DNA of 64,000 nucleotides from 1-14-2-50-31-20 sp965370315 (GCA_965370315.1 CBDUTO010000003.1:20613-84612); one strand, 5' to 3'. Shown: positions 25,368-35,569, numbered from the stretch's first letter. Notes: generated by a model not told the origin, from the letters alone. Numbers and translations: made by a program.

Positions 25368-27392
25368 TTATTTCAAGAGTAATGCTTTCTTAACTTGCGT
25401 AAAACTATTCTTAGAACTTGATCCAATTGCTTTAATACTAATAAAATAAACCCCACTTGATAAATTAGAAGCATTAAATGTTATATTAAAATTTCCGGCT
25501 TCTTGATATTTATTTACTAACTGAGCAACTTCCTGACCAAGTGTATCATAAACAGAAAGTGTAACATTACCTGGTTCTGCTAAACTAAAATTTATTACTG
25601 TTGTTGGGTTAAAAGGATTTGGATAAGCATTACTTAAATTATAAGTATACGAATTGCTGCTATTGTTTCTATCCATTTCAACTGAAGTGGTTATAATAGT
25701 TTTACTATCTATTTTCTTACCAGAAATATCATAAGCTGAAAAAATAAGTTCTGAACTATTTACTTCCACTTTACAAAAATTATATATTTCTCTAAAAGGA
25801 TAATTTGTTAATGGATTTATAGGATCTGTAAATCCATCGTCTTTTACGGGACCTATGCCACCACCACCAGCAGCTGTAACATAATTTACATTATTTACAA
25901 ATCCTCTTTCATACCCGTGTAAGTGTCCAGAAAAATTAAAATCAACTCCATACTTTTCAAATAGTGGGGCTAAATACTCTTCACAATCTAAATACTTACT
26001 AAGGGATCTATTGTGATAAGTTGGTACATGACTGAAAACAAAAATCCAATCAGCTTCTGTAGCTTCTTGAGAACTGAGTTGTTCTTCCAACCATATATAT
26101 TGAGGTGAATTAATCTTTATACTTGGATAATAGTCTGCCTCAGGGAATGCTGCACTTCTATTATCAAAAAAAACAAAAAATGAATTCCCGTGGGAAAAGG
26201 TGAAGTAATTTTCATGCTCTGAATTGGGCATTTGAAAATATTTATAAAAATTCTCAGAATCTAGTTGATGATTACCGATTGATACAAATATAGGTTTCTC
26301 AGCCATATACTTTTCTAATGGGTCAAATAATTCCACATTCCAATCATTACGTGCTCCTCTTTGAACAATATCTCCTAAGTGGGCTATAAAATCAAAACTA
26401 TGTTCATCGAAGTGACTAATTATTTCACGATGGCGAACAAAATTATTTTGGGAATCTCCATATACTAAAAAACTGAAAGAATCTGGATTTTTGGAAAAAG
26501 AAGTAAATGAGTGCCATTGGCTATAAATTCTACCAGACTTGACTCTATAATAATATTTAGTTTCATCTAATAAATTTGATACTTCTATTTTATGATTATT
26601 TGTTGAAAGATTTTCATCAATTATTTGATAGTTAGAACTATCAAGCCCTATTTCCAGTAAGCTAAGTGAATTTTTATTTGTTCCCCAAAGAATTGCAACC
26701 GACGAATCTGAAAGATTTTGTATATATGGGCCACGATTAATAGAAATATCATTATTAACTTCTGGTATTTTGAAAGTTTCATATATCTTCACCCAGTCGA
26801 AAAAATTTCCATTGTTGTAACAACTTGAAAACCCAAATGAACCACTTGTTAAATTATTATCTGTTGCTTCCAGATAAAGTTTATCGTTTAAATAAACTTT
26901 TAGGCTATCATTATAAGCCATAATTGTTACTTCAAAGCCAACAAATGGCCATTCTGAATCAGTATATTTATCTATTATTTTTGTTGTGCCATTTATTCTT
27001 CTTTGCAAGTAAATTATACTTCGCTGACTCGATAAAACAAATTTGTAATAATTGTCTGAATCAGTATAACGGAATACAATCCCAATATAGTCATCGTCCG
27101 TAGAGTATATATAAGAACGTAGAGTAAAATTATCAAGAAGCACGTTTTTCTTAATTATATTAGTTCCACGCTGTTGACCTTCACCAATATTACTGGTCTG
27201 AACTAGATAACCTTCATCTAAAAACCAATCTGCTTCTCCATCAACTTCATTTATCACTTCCCATTCTGATAAAACATTATTTTCAAAGTTTTCTTCAAAA
27301 ATCATCTTATTTTCCTGAGCATTTATTTCAAGGAAGAAAAACAATATTGAAATTATGACAAACCATATTTTAATTGATTTCTGTTTTTTCAT
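25368..27392 (-). CDS. secreted metallophosphatase with type IX sorting domain
   Basis: 674 residues: signal peptide (1-25), a beta-sandwich LamG/DUF1080-like domain (about 28-205), a fibronectin-like domain as in purple acid phosphatases (about 215-300), and a calcineurin-like metal-phosphoesterase domain (about 305-510). The metal motifs are visible: YGDSQ, HLGDIVQRG, IGNHQ (Gln in the place of the common Glu/Asp), FSHVP and SGHLHGYER. The sorting domain is at about 585-674 (YPNPFNPTTV...KKALLLK). It should release phosphate from esters outside the cell. Its ATG overlaps the stop of the transporter gene (TAATG), which ties it to the glycerophosphodiester array as the last gene. Confidence 0.9.
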   Translation of the reverse strand: MKKQKSIKIWFVIISILFFFLEINAQENKMIFEENFENNVLSEWEVINEVDGEADWFLDEGYLVQTSNIGEGQQRGTNIIKKNVLLDNFTLRSYIYSTDDDYIGIVFRYTDSDNYYKFVLSSQRSIIYLQRRINGTTKIIDKYTDSEWPFVGFEVTIMAYNDSLKVYLNDKLYLEATDNNLTSGSFGFSSCYNNGNFFDWVKIYETFKIPEVNNDISINRGPYIQNLSDSSVAILWGTNKNSLSLLEIGLDSSNYQIIDENLSTNNHKIEVSNLLDETKYYYRVKSGRIYSQWHSFTSFSKNPDSFSFLVYGDSQNNFVRHREIISHFDEHSFDFIAHLGDIVQRGARNDWNVELFDPLEKYMAEKPIFVSIGNHQLDSENFYKYFQMPNSEHENYFTFSHGNSFFVFFDNRSAAFPEADYYPSIKINSPQYIWLEEQLSSQEATEADWIFVFSHVPTYHNRSLSKYLDCEEYLAPLFEKYGVDFNFSGHLHGYERGFVNNVNYVTAAGGGGIGPVKDDGFTDPINPLTNYPFREIYNFCKVEVNSSELIFSAYDISGKKIDSKTIITTSVEMDRNNSSNSYTYNLSNAYPNPFNPTTVINFSLAEPGNVTLSVYDTLGQEVAQLVNKYQEAGNFNITFNASNLSSGVYFISIKAIGSSSKNSFTQVKKALLLK

Positions 27393-28744
27393 TATGTCTT
27401 AGGTTTTATTTTCCAAGTAAATGCCAATAATATTATTGCAATAACTGTACTAGCTAAAATTGATAGAATTATTATATCCCAGCTTGCTGCTTTTCCATAT
27501 AACTCTCCATAATATTCTGCCATCCAGCCAAACCCTTTGGCTTGTATTGTACGACCAATGTATCCAAACAACCCAACAAAACCGGCTGCAGTTCCAACTG
27601 CTTTTTTTGATGTTAAATCTAATGCAGCAACACCGAGAAGCATTACTGGTGGATAAACAAAGAATCCAACTATTGCAAGCATTGTCATATCAATCCAAAG
27701 ATTACCTGGTGGGTTGAGGTAAATTACAAGGAATGCAAAAAATATTGGAATCATACATAAAAAAGAAACCATTCCTCTTCTTCCACCAACTTTATCGGAA
27801 AGCCAGCCCATCAAAAGGGTCGATGGAATTCCTCCAAACTCTAATATTAGAATTGCAATCCCCCCACCTTCTAAAGAAGCGCCTTTTATTTCACGTAGAT
27901 ATGTTGGACCCCAATCCAACATACTATAGCGAACTATATAGACAAATAGATTTGCAATTGCGAAAAGCCATAAATATTTATTTTTAAAAATATGTGTAAA
28001 AAATAATTCTTTAGTTGTTAATTCCTTTTCTCTACTACTTTTATTATTTTCACCTTTGTTATAAGTATTTGAATATTCCTCAATTGGAGGTAGACCAATA
28101 GACTGTGGAGTATCCCGTAACCGTTTGAATAGGTAAAACGACCCAATTAAAGCAATTGCACCTGGCACATAGAAAGCGGCTTGCCATCCACCAAAATATA
28201 TTGTAGCATATGCTGCAAGAATTCCAGCAATACCACCACCAATATTATGAGCAACATTCCAAATAGCAAAAACAGTTCCTCGTTCTTTAATACTAAACCA
28301 GTGTCCTATAGACCTTCCACACGGAGGCCACCCCATACCCTGCACAAATCCATTTAATGTCCACAAAAACATATGTATGCCATAACTTTGCACACTTCCA
28401 AAAGCAAAATTTAATAACCCAGTTAAGAGAAGTCCAAAAGCCATAAACTTACGTGGATTACTTCTATCAGAAAGTGAGCCGTTTAGAAACTTCCCAAGTC
28501 CGTACGCAATGGCAGAGAGAGCAAGTATATTTCCGATCATATTATAATCGTACCCAAGTGTGCCTTCTATGTCTTTAGCTACGGTTGCAAGGTTATTTCT
28601 CACAAGGTAAAACATCGCGTATCCCATAAAGGTAGATTCTAGAACTCGCCAACGGTTAACTTTATATAATTTTCCAATTTTTTCTTTTGGAACTTGTTCA
28701 ATTGCGGGGTCTGGTTTGAACCAATTGATAAACTTTGATAGCAT
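27392..28744 (-). CDS. glpT: GlpT-like glycerol-3-phosphate:phosphate antiporter (MFS/OPA)
   Basis: 450 residues, 12 predicted membrane helices. Family features of organophosphate:phosphate antiporters are clear: N-terminal RWRVLESTFMGYAMFYLVRNNLA, GLGKFLNGSLSDRSNPRKFM, NGFVQGMGWPPCGRSIGHWF, WNVAHNIGGG and, in the second half, RYSMLDWGPTYLREIKG. The paired arginines of the substrate site (one in helix 1, one in helix 7) appear to be present. GlpT brings glycerol-3-phosphate into the cytoplasm in exchange for phosphate; related members use hexose phosphates or glycerophosphodiesters. The presence of glpD and a glycerophosphodiesterase in the same array favours glycerol-3-phosphate. AAAAGGAAATCTA precedes the ATG. 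Confidence 0.87.
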   Translation of the reverse strand: MLSKFINWFKPDPAIEQVPKEKIGKLYKVNRWRVLESTFMGYAMFYLVRNNLATVAKDIEGTLGYDYNMIGNILALSAIAYGLGKFLNGSLSDRSNPRKFMAFGLLLTGLLNFAFGSVQSYGIHMFLWTLNGFVQGMGWPPCGRSIGHWFSIKERGTVFAIWNVAHNIGGGIAGILAAYATIYFGGWQAAFYVPGAIALIGSFYLFKRLRDTPQSIGLPPIEEYSNTYNKGENNKSSREKELTTKELFFTHIFKNKYLWLFAIANLFVYIVRYSMLDWGPTYLREIKGASLEGGGIAILILEFGGIPSTLLMGWLSDKVGGRRGMVSFLCMIPIFFAFLVIYLNPPGNLWIDMTMLAIVGFFVYPPVMLLGVAALDLTSKKAVGTAAGFVGLFGYIGRTIQAKGFGWMAEYYGELYGKAASWDIIILSILASTVIAIILLAFTWKIKPKT

Positions 28745-28762
28745 TAGATTTCCTTTTAAAAA

Positions 28763-29680
28763 TTATTTTTCAACTTTATGAGTTTTGTTCATCCTAACAC
28801 CAAATTTTTCGGATGATATTGAAGGAAAGTCTTCAGCTGGAACATCATTTATTTTTACAATAAGCCAATCGTTCTTTTTGGCATAATCAGCAATACTTTC
28901 TTTTTGATCTGGTGCAATGTGTTCATCTGGATTAATAATCATCTTCAATCCCTTACTAAATTCAATCATCTCTTTATCCCCGCGACTGTTACCCGCAACA
29001 AGTAATGGAACATCTTGAACAAAAGATTCTATAGCCCATTTTTTTCCGTGATCTTGTGGAACAGGTTCAATTATTTCATCTGTAATTATTCCATCTTTTA
29101 TAACTGATTTAATTCCTACAATGTGAGTGATTGGAATTTCGAGTGCTTTACTTAAAAATTGTTGATACATCCCTTCTGGTGAGGCAGTGATTATCCATAT
29201 TTCGAAACCATTTTGTTTAAGAGTGGAAATCATATCTTTCATAGGTAAGTATATTTTATTTGAATAATATTTATTAAAATACTTTTCTCCCAGGTTTCTA
29301 TAATCCTGCAAAGTCATTCCAGAAATATATTTAACTCTATTTTGTACATATGGTAACGAAACATTTGATTGCTTAACCATCTCTTGAAATATTTCTTGCT
29401 TTTGATCTGGGTGTTCAACTGCATAGCTATACATTGCTTCATCAGCAAGGTAATGTGGAGTTTGACCAAGCACAGTACCATCGCCATCGAATACAGCAAT
29501 TTTTCTACCCGTTTCATTTTTAGTTTTTAACAGAAATTCTTTTAACTGTAAATTAGCTTCATCACTAAAACCAACGATAGGCTCAAATGTTTTTTCTGTG
29601 CTATTATTTTGGCAAGCAGAAAATCCAAAAATTATTAATAGGAAGAGAATTGTAATTTTAATTGGGATCTTGTTTTTCAT
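28763..29680 (-). CDS. HAD-family phosphatase lipoprotein
   Basis: 305 residues with a lipobox ending at Cys23 (FSAC), so it is anchored in a membrane outside the cytoplasm. The HAD motifs are AVFDGDGTVLG (Asp65 nucleophile, Asp67), IITASPEGM, a Lys in QDHGKKWAIE, and VAGNSRGDKEM. The helical cap and ASPEG motif resemble phosphoserine- and phosphorylcholine-phosphatases of the HAD group. With a phosphodiesterase and a transporter beside it, it may dephosphorylate a released head group such as phosphocholine or phosphoethanolamine; that substrate is inferred. The start overlaps the stop of the propeller gene (ATGA), and GGTGAAAA precedes it. Confidence 0.85.
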   Translation of the reverse strand: MKNKIPIKITILFLLIIFGFSACQNNSTEKTFEPIVGFSDEANLQLKEFLLKTKNETGRKIAVFDGDGTVLGQTPHYLADEAMYSYAVEHPDQKQEIFQEMVKQSNVSLPYVQNRVKYISGMTLQDYRNLGEKYFNKYYSNKIYLPMKDMISTLKQNGFEIWIITASPEGMYQQFLSKALEIPITHIVGIKSVIKDGIITDEIIEPVPQDHGKKWAIESFVQDVPLLVAGNSRGDKEMIEFSKGLKMIINPDEHIAPDQKESIADYAKKNDWLIVKINDVPAEDFPSISSEKFGVRMNKTHKVEK

Positions 29681-30555
29681 TTTTCACCTTTATTATTAAT
29701 TTTATAAATATATAATTCATGAATTTCTTTTGAATAACCAGGATAGAATCCTATTGGCATTCCATTTACAACTCGTGTACCTCTTTTAAAATGGACTATA
29801 AGATTTTCGTTCTTTTCATCGAAAGTCAATCCTTCTATTTCACCATTAAGTTTTACATCCTTAAAAGTCTTCACCAATGCTACTTTAGCAGTAGATTCAT
29901 TAAGTAATAATGGAATAGAATATAGATGGTCGGGTTCATCAAATTCAGCATCACCATCATCGGCAGTTAGATATAGATTATTTCTAAAAACTTTAACTCC
30001 TTGTTGCTTTTCAGGAACTGGATAAATGTGCAATTTGCCAAGATATTTACCAGTCACAAGATCATACTTATAGAGATACGATCCATTAATCCAGTCTGCC
30101 ATCCAAACAATTGTATTCTTAGTGTCAACAGTAATTCCACAAACTTCCTTCTGTCCAGATTCTTCATCCCATTTAAAGAATCTTTTAAACTTCAAAGTTT
30201 CAGCATCATAAATAACGATCTGAATATTGAAAGCACTTCCATCATCAAAATATTCTGCGCCTGCGAATAGTTCACCATTGTAATAATCAATATCACCAAG
30301 GTGATTTGCCTTTAATAATAAGTTATCAAACGGAGTGTTATTTACGGCAACAAGTTTGCCATCTTTTGAATGTTTGAATAAAGCTTTGCTACCACTTACG
30401 TAATAGTAATTGTTATCGACTGCAACACCTTGTCTACCAGAAACTTCTATAGTATTTACTAATTCAAAGGATTGAGCAAAGCTGAAAGATGCACTTAAAA
30501 TAAGACTTAAAAAGAACGCACAATATTTAACTATTCTATTATTAGTTATTAACAT
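29677..30555 (-). CDS. secreted beta-propeller protein of unknown role
   Basis: 292 residues with a signal peptide (to about residue 28, FSFAQ). The rest alternates short beta strands in a six-blade-like pattern (VAVDNNYYYVSGSKALFK, GDIDYYNGELFAGAEYF, VCGITVDTKNTIVWMADW, VKVFRNNLYLTADDGDAEFDEPDHLY, IEGLTFDEKNENLIVHF), as in SMP-30/NHL-type propellers. It has no sorting domain. The place in the array suggests binding of, or lactonase/esterase-like action on, the same substrate, but no catalytic residues can be assigned. The start overlaps the SGNH gene by 14 bases. Confidence 0.75.
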   Translation of the reverse strand: MLITNNRIVKYCAFFLSLILSASFSFAQSFELVNTIEVSGRQGVAVDNNYYYVSGSKALFKHSKDGKLVAVNNTPFDNLLLKANHLGDIDYYNGELFAGAEYFDDGSAFNIQIVIYDAETLKFKRFFKWDEESGQKEVCGITVDTKNTIVWMADWINGSYLYKYDLVTGKYLGKLHIYPVPEKQQGVKVFRNNLYLTADDGDAEFDEPDHLYSIPLLLNESTAKVALVKTFKDVKLNGEIEGLTFDEKNENLIVHFKRGTRVVNGMPIGFYPGYSKEIHELYIYKINNKGEK

Positions 30556-31201
30556 ATTCTTCTATTATTGATTTCCACACCAAATATCCCGCTCCATTTA
30601 TATGTAAACCATCTTCCGAATATTTTGCATCCAGACGCTGTTTAGCATTAAGCATGTGAGAATTTATATCAATGTAGGGTACATTGTATTCTTCAGAGAG
30701 AGTTTTAATTTTATCATTTAAATTATCTATTCGCAAATTTTCAGTCTTCGGAGTACCAATTTTATTATTCACAGGTAAACAGCTTTGAAGATATACTTTT
30801 GTCTTTGGAGATTCGGATAAAATTCTTTTTACTATTTTTCTATAGTTTGTAGTTATTGTATCTATTTGAATATCGTGCCGCAAATCATTTACCCCAATCA
30901 TAATAAATATTTTATCTGGTTTTGATTCTGTAACTTCAGTTAACCTATCCAGTACACCAGATGTCTTATCACCACTAAGTCCGCGGTTTCTTATTGCTGG
31001 ATTCGAAAACAATTCAAACCACTCACACCGGTCAGTTATACTATCACCCAAAAATATTATTTCGTTTAGTTGATTTGGTAAAATAGAAAACATACTTGCT
31101 TTATGATTCCAATACGGAGTATGCTGCGCCAATAGAGAGGAACTTAAAACTATAATAAGTAATAAAATAGTTTTAATTATATTTTGAGATAGACAAATCA
31201 T
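30542..31201 (-). CDS. SGNH/GDSL-type lipase or esterase, secreted
   Basis: 219 residues. A signal peptide (to about residue 26, LLAQ) is followed by an SGNH hydrolase: block I FLGDSITD (Ser54), block II NRGLSGDKT (Gly), block III IGVNDLRH (Asn) and block V DGLHINGAGY (Asp/His). Close families include platelet-activating-factor acetylhydrolase-like and lysophospholipase-type esterases. Here it could deacylate phospholipids so that the glycerophosphodiesterase can act next. Its ATG shares bases with the stop of that gene (TAATG), so the pair is translationally coupled. Confidence 0.88.
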   Translation of the reverse strand: MICLSQNIIKTILLLIIVLSSSLLAQHTPYWNHKASMFSILPNQLNEIIFLGDSITDRCEWFELFSNPAIRNRGLSGDKTSGVLDRLTEVTESKPDKIFIMIGVNDLRHDIQIDTITTNYRKIVKRILSESPKTKVYLQSCLPVNNKIGTPKTENLRIDNLNDKIKTLSEEYNVPYIDINSHMLNAKQRLDAKYSEDGLHINGAGYLVWKSIIEEYVNN

Positions 31202-32007
31202 TATTTCACTTTAGCTAAAACATTATTTAAAACATCTGGATAGTTTGTAATAATAGCATCAACACCTAGTTCAATCATTCTTTTCATATCTTCTGGTTTA
31301 TTTACAGTCCAAACTGCTACTTCTTTACCATTTGCTTTTGCTTTTTTCATAAATTCGGCATCAACAATTTTATATTTTGTGCTAAGAATATCTACGTCGG
31401 CAGTAAATACATCAACATCTATGGGAAGTTTGCCAAATATATAGCCAACCTTAGCTTGTTTATTTAATTCACGAATTTTATCAACCTCAGCAAATTTGAA
31501 AGATGTAAAAACAACTTGGTCTAAAAAATTATTTGCTTCAATAATTTCAAGAGTTCGTTCCGCTAACATTTTCTCATGTTTATTAGTTTTAAGTTCAATG
31601 TTTATTTTCATCTTTCCTTTAACTAATTCTATTACCTCTAGTAATGTAGGCACTGGCTCGTCTTTATATTCTTCAGAAAACCAAGAACCAACATCAATAC
31701 CTTTCAAGTCAGCATATTTTGTTTCCCAAATATTTTTCTCAACTCCACCTGTTCTTTTAAGTGAACCATCGTGAAGAAGTATAATTTCACCATCAACAGT
31801 TTCCTGAACATCTAACTCGCTCATTTCAGCATTCATTTCAATAGCTTTTTTCATTGACGACAAAGTGTTTTCAGGTGCATAGCCAGAAGCACCACGATGA
31901 GCTACAACCACAACATTTTTCTTTTTGGAAACCACATTTCTTTCCTCTTTTGAACAAGCTGTAATTGCAAATAATGTAATTAAAGCTAAAACTGCTATTC
32001 GTTTCAT
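31201..32007 (-). CDS. glycerophosphodiester phosphodiesterase lipoprotein
   Basis: 268 residues from the ATG at 32007, which has TTAGAGGTTAAT upstream; a longer frame to 32067 would overlap the preceding gene. The lipobox ends at Cys18 (ITAC). The GDPD TIM barrel shows VVAHRGASGYAPENT (His37, Arg38), ELDVQETVDGEIILLHD, MKINIELKT, and VWTVNKPEDM near the C-terminus. It should cut glycerophosphodiesters such as glycerophosphocholine to glycerol-3-phosphate plus the alcohol, in the periplasm or at the outer membrane. GlpT and GlpD in the same array fit uptake and oxidation of that product. Confidence 0.92.
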   Translation of the reverse strand: MKRIAVLALITLFAITACSKEERNVVSKKKNVVVVAHRGASGYAPENTLSSMKKAIEMNAEMSELDVQETVDGEIILLHDGSLKRTGGVEKNIWETKYADLKGIDVGSWFSEEYKDEPVPTLLEVIELVKGKMKINIELKTNKHEKMLAERTLEIIEANNFLDQVVFTSFKFAEVDKIRELNKQAKVGYIFGKLPIDVDVFTADVDILSTKYKIVDAEFMKKAKANGKEVAVWTVNKPEDMKRMIELGVDAIITNYPDVLNNVLAKVK

Positions 32008-32021
32008 ATTAACCTCTAAGA

Positions 32022-33566
32022 TTATTTTATATTTAAAATTGAATTCCAAACATTTTCTGCTGCCCATATTCTATTAGGAACTGCAAAAGCTAATCGGGAA
32101 TAAGGTAAACCCATTTTATAAGAGAACAAATCAACACCTAATATATTTTCATATTTGGGGAGGTGAATTTCTTTTAATACTTCAAGATTAATAAATATTT
32201 CATGTCTTTCTTTTTCCAGTAATATTTGGGATTGAATCTTTTTATAAATCAAATAGTCTTTGTAACTACTTGAAATTTTATGCTGAACTTCACTAAATGG
32301 TACATTGCTTTGAACATCTTTTTCGTATATTTTTTTTACATCTGCTGTATCTATAATAGTTTCGTCCGATAGACGTTGCAAATATCTATACATAATTATT
32401 TGATTTTTCCACAGGGCTATTTCTTCTTTAATTAGTTTGTCATTTTCGTAACCAAGTCTAAGCCCTTCCCTTTCCATAAAAACATCTCTTAAACGAAGAC
32501 CAATTTTATTCTTTAGACTATTCGCAAAATCATTAATTGAAGTTGTTGGAAAGCTAACTGGGTAATAAGAAAGATGATAAAGGATATCTGCAACCGTTAA
32601 GAAGCCCCCATTATAAGCAACTAATTTCTCATCTAATAATTCTTTACTGAGTTTGTAATTTTTTACTTTAAAGAACTCTTGATTTTGTTGAAGATCTATG
32701 TCATTAGATTTACTATTATTCCTATAAATAGGATAAGTAACATTAACTAATTTTTGAAATGTTTTTCCATTAACGACAATACCCATTGGATCAAGAAATT
32801 CTTTGAGATAAGCTTTTGACTCAGAATACATTTTTTTATTATATAGAGTCTTTTTATATGTAGGGGAAAGTTTTAGAATATCAGATTCTGATAAGATAGT
32901 AGTTCGAATATCAACGATCTTAAGTATAAAATATCCAGTGTTGGTTTTCACTACTTCTGATAATTTATTTGGAGTTAGATTGAATATTATGTCGTTAATT
33001 TCTTTGTCAACTTCTCCATAATTAATAAAACCTGTTTCACCAGCATCAGTTGATAACCCTAGTTTAAGTAACTTCTTTTCTTGTAACTCATCAAAACTAA
33101 GACCACGACTAAGCTCTTTTCTAAGCTCAACTGCCTCATTGAAATCTTTTGAATAAATATACTTTACTTTTACTTGACGCTTTCCTTTTAATATTTCAGA
33201 TCTAATCTCTTCATTGGTAATTACAATTTTATTATCAATCTCTTCTTTAAACATTTTTTCAACTATCAATTCCTGCCGGAATAATCGTAATGTTTTACTT
33301 AAAGAAGAGTCCTTACCAAACCCTTGAGAAGTTAGATATTGAGATATTAGATATTCATTTTTTATTGCATTTAAATATGAGACTGCTGGTTCATTACCAA
33401 ATTTCAAGATAAATGGTGCAACGTTATAGCTTGCCTTAAAACTCTCTTTTGACAATTTAAATTCTTCAATCTGAAGAATAAATTTATCATTGTTATTAGT
33501 ACAACTACTTAGAAGTAATAAAGCAAAAATACTTGGAATAATGATGTTATTAATTTTTCTAATCAT
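32022..33566 (-). CDS. peptidyl-prolyl isomerase lipoprotein (PpiC/SurA-like)
   Basis: 514 residues, lipobox ending at Cys22 (LLSSC). A helical chaperone-like N-part (about 30-120) precedes a parvulin-type rotamase domain (about 125-235; VKVKYIYSKDF, GLSFDELQEKKL, GETGFINYGEVDKEINDIIFNL, VVKTNTGYFILKI). A second helical part extends to the C-terminus, with some resemblance to a second degenerate parvulin segment. It likely helps fold the array's many outer-membrane or secreted proteins. A dedicated folding factor inside a nutrient array is unusual. It follows the LamG/propeller gene by about 23 bp. Confidence 0.78.
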   Translation of the reverse strand: MIRKINNIIIPSIFALLLLSSCTNNNDKFILQIEEFKLSKESFKASYNVAPFILKFGNEPAVSYLNAIKNEYLISQYLTSQGFGKDSSLSKTLRLFRQELIVEKMFKEEIDNKIVITNEEIRSEILKGKRQVKVKYIYSKDFNEAVELRKELSRGLSFDELQEKKLLKLGLSTDAGETGFINYGEVDKEINDIIFNLTPNKLSEVVKTNTGYFILKIVDIRTTILSESDILKLSPTYKKTLYNKKMYSESKAYLKEFLDPMGIVVNGKTFQKLVNVTYPIYRNNSKSNDIDLQQNQEFFKVKNYKLSKELLDEKLVAYNGGFLTVADILYHLSYYPVSFPTTSINDFANSLKNKIGLRLRDVFMEREGLRLGYENDKLIKEEIALWKNQIIMYRYLQRLSDETIIDTADVKKIYEKDVQSNVPFSEVQHKISSSYKDYLIYKKIQSQILLEKERHEIFINLEVLKEIHLPKYENILGVDLFSYKMGLPYSRLAFAVPNRIWAAENVWNSILNIK

Positions 33567-33589
33567 TGTATTCTATTATAATAATTTCA

Positions 33590-35569
33590 CTATTTTAAAA
33601 TTAATACTTTATGGGAGTAGATTTCATTTCCCGAAATTAATTGTAACAAGTATATACCAGAAGCTACACCATTTGCATCCCAACTATAGTGTTGTTTGCC
33701 ACTTCTACTAGCAATTGATTTCCAAATTTTTAGTGTTTCGCCGAGTAGATTAACAATTCGTAGTTCTGATTTTGTATTGCTTTTAATATTAAACTCTATA
33801 TTTACCATACTATTTGTTGGATTTGGATATGAGGTTAATAATACTTTAGGTTTTGATTCAATATTACTTCTACCCAAATCATCTTCAACCGAAACGATAT
33901 CTCCAAATAATGTTTCATGACTTATCTTAAAGATAAATGGATAAAATGTAGACCAAGGAGATGAACTTCTTTTTTGAAAATATTTTGATCCAGATTCTGA
34001 TTGTGTGTATAAATTATTATCCTCATCAAAAGTTAGATCTTCTCCCCCTGCTGGAAATTTAAATATTCTGTCTGGTATTGGAACATGAGTTGAGCTAAGT
34101 TCTGAAAGTGGAACTCGATATATACTAGACTGCCCATCGCCTGAACTCAGGCTAATCATCAAATAATTTATGCCCTCAACATTTATCCAAGTTGCTCCTT
34201 GAGTTTTATGGGGGATCATATATTTTTTAGGTGATACAGTGTTATTTACAGAGCCATCTTCATTTAATGGATATCCTTTTAAATAGCCATTTCCACTTGT
34301 TACATAATCGCCGACCCAAATTGAATCATTAAAATAGGTGACATAAGAAGCTATAGAGGCAACTCCGTATATATTATTACTAGTTGTTAAGTTTACATAT
34401 TTACTATTTGTAATTGCTGAATCATATTCTGGAATATTATAAATTTCAATCTTACTACTTGAAGCAACATAAACTTTATTATTAAAAAACGCTAAACCAC
34501 CATTATGCCCATATTTAAGTTCACTGCCAAGTTGAAAACACCTTCTGATTTTATAATTATTACTTGGGTCTAACTCTACAATAATTGATCTTTTTCTTCT
34601 AGTTAATCCGTCCACAGTTTTGTTATACAAAGAACTATAAAGCATAGGGGAAGAATAATAATTTTCCTTGTCTTCATATGAATTAGTCAGACCTTGTGGA
34701 ATAAAGTCATCATCCATATAGGGTACAAATGCACTTTCCATAATTTGAGTATCACTGTGTGAAATAATCTGATCAACTTCTTGGTTTATTGTTCCAATAT
34801 TGTAATTATGATAAGTCGGAATTCCAAAATACTCTGAACCATCAAATGGAACATTTGTATTCAAATATTCTACTTGAGGAATATAACTTTTAAAGTTTAT
34901 GGCTGATAATACTCCATTAAAATTTTGTAATTCTAGTTTATATATCGATCTACCTACCATCACTTGTGAATTGACAATTGCAAATCCAACATCTGAATCT
35001 AGAGTAAATGTCTGTGATATATCAAGATTACTATTAATATAAAATTCCAATGTTACAACTTCCCCAAGAACATTTAGTGTCCAAAGAATATGATTCCACT
35101 CATTTAATTCAATATTCTTATTTGACGTTAAAACAACAGTTGTATCATAAAATCTTCTTTCAAGTTTTAATTTACTTTCAGACAAATATAAATCAATTCC
35201 GTGTTTTTGAGTTGAATCATTCCACGAAAACAGAGAGCCATTTTTAGAAATAGTTTTAAACCATACTTCTCCAGATAATTTGTGATCTCCGGCAAAAGAG
35301 ACTCTTACTTTTTCTGTGCTTTCAATAAATGAATTGGCACTATCAAAAATTGAATAGATTGGAGCATAATATCCCCAGCCATTAGTATTGCGAGATGTTG
35401 CTTCATCAGAATCAATATATTGTTCAAATGAAATGTTATTAGCTGTTATTGATGAAGATATGTTTTGGGAAAAATCGTGATTAGCATTGAACCGAAATAA
35501 AAGCGAATTTGATTGTGCATAAATACTGGTGCTGAGAAACAATAAGAGAATAATACTATTGTAGAACAT
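33590..35569 (-). CDS. secreted LamG/propeller protein with type IX sorting domain
   Basis: 659 residues: signal peptide (1-18, SIYAQ), a LamG-like domain (about 20-225; LSGEVWFKTISKNGSLFSW, ELNEWNHILWTLNV, QVMVGRSIYKLELQNFNG), and a propeller-like region (about 260-560; GHNGGLAFFNNKVYVASSSKIEIY, VGDYVTSGNGYLKGYPL, DLTFDEDNNLYTQSESG). The sorting domain is at about 575-659 (LTSYPNPTNSMVNIEF...SHKVLILK). The central region resembles the propeller at 29677-30555 in style. A surface binding role is likely, but the substrate is unknown. TGGATAAAAA precedes the ATG. Confidence 0.8.
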   Translation of the reverse strand: MFYNSIILLLFLSTSIYAQSNSLLFRFNANHDFSQNISSSITANNISFEQYIDSDEATSRNTNGWGYYAPIYSIFDSANSFIESTEKVRVSFAGDHKLSGEVWFKTISKNGSLFSWNDSTQKHGIDLYLSESKLKLERRFYDTTVVLTSNKNIELNEWNHILWTLNVLGEVVTLEFYINSNLDISQTFTLDSDVGFAIVNSQVMVGRSIYKLELQNFNGVLSAINFKSYIPQVEYLNTNVPFDGSEYFGIPTYHNYNIGTINQEVDQIISHSDTQIMESAFVPYMDDDFIPQGLTNSYEDKENYYSSPMLYSSLYNKTVDGLTRRKRSIIVELDPSNNYKIRRCFQLGSELKYGHNGGLAFFNNKVYVASSSKIEIYNIPEYDSAITNSKYVNLTTSNNIYGVASIASYVTYFNDSIWVGDYVTSGNGYLKGYPLNEDGSVNNTVSPKKYMIPHKTQGATWINVEGINYLMISLSSGDGQSSIYRVPLSELSSTHVPIPDRIFKFPAGGEDLTFDEDNNLYTQSESGSKYFQKRSSSPWSTFYPFIFKISHETLFGDIVSVEDDLGRSNIESKPKVLLTSYPNPTNSMVNIEFNIKSNTKSELRIVNLLGETLKIWKSIASRSGKQHYSWDANGVASGIYLLQLISGNEIYSHKVLILK

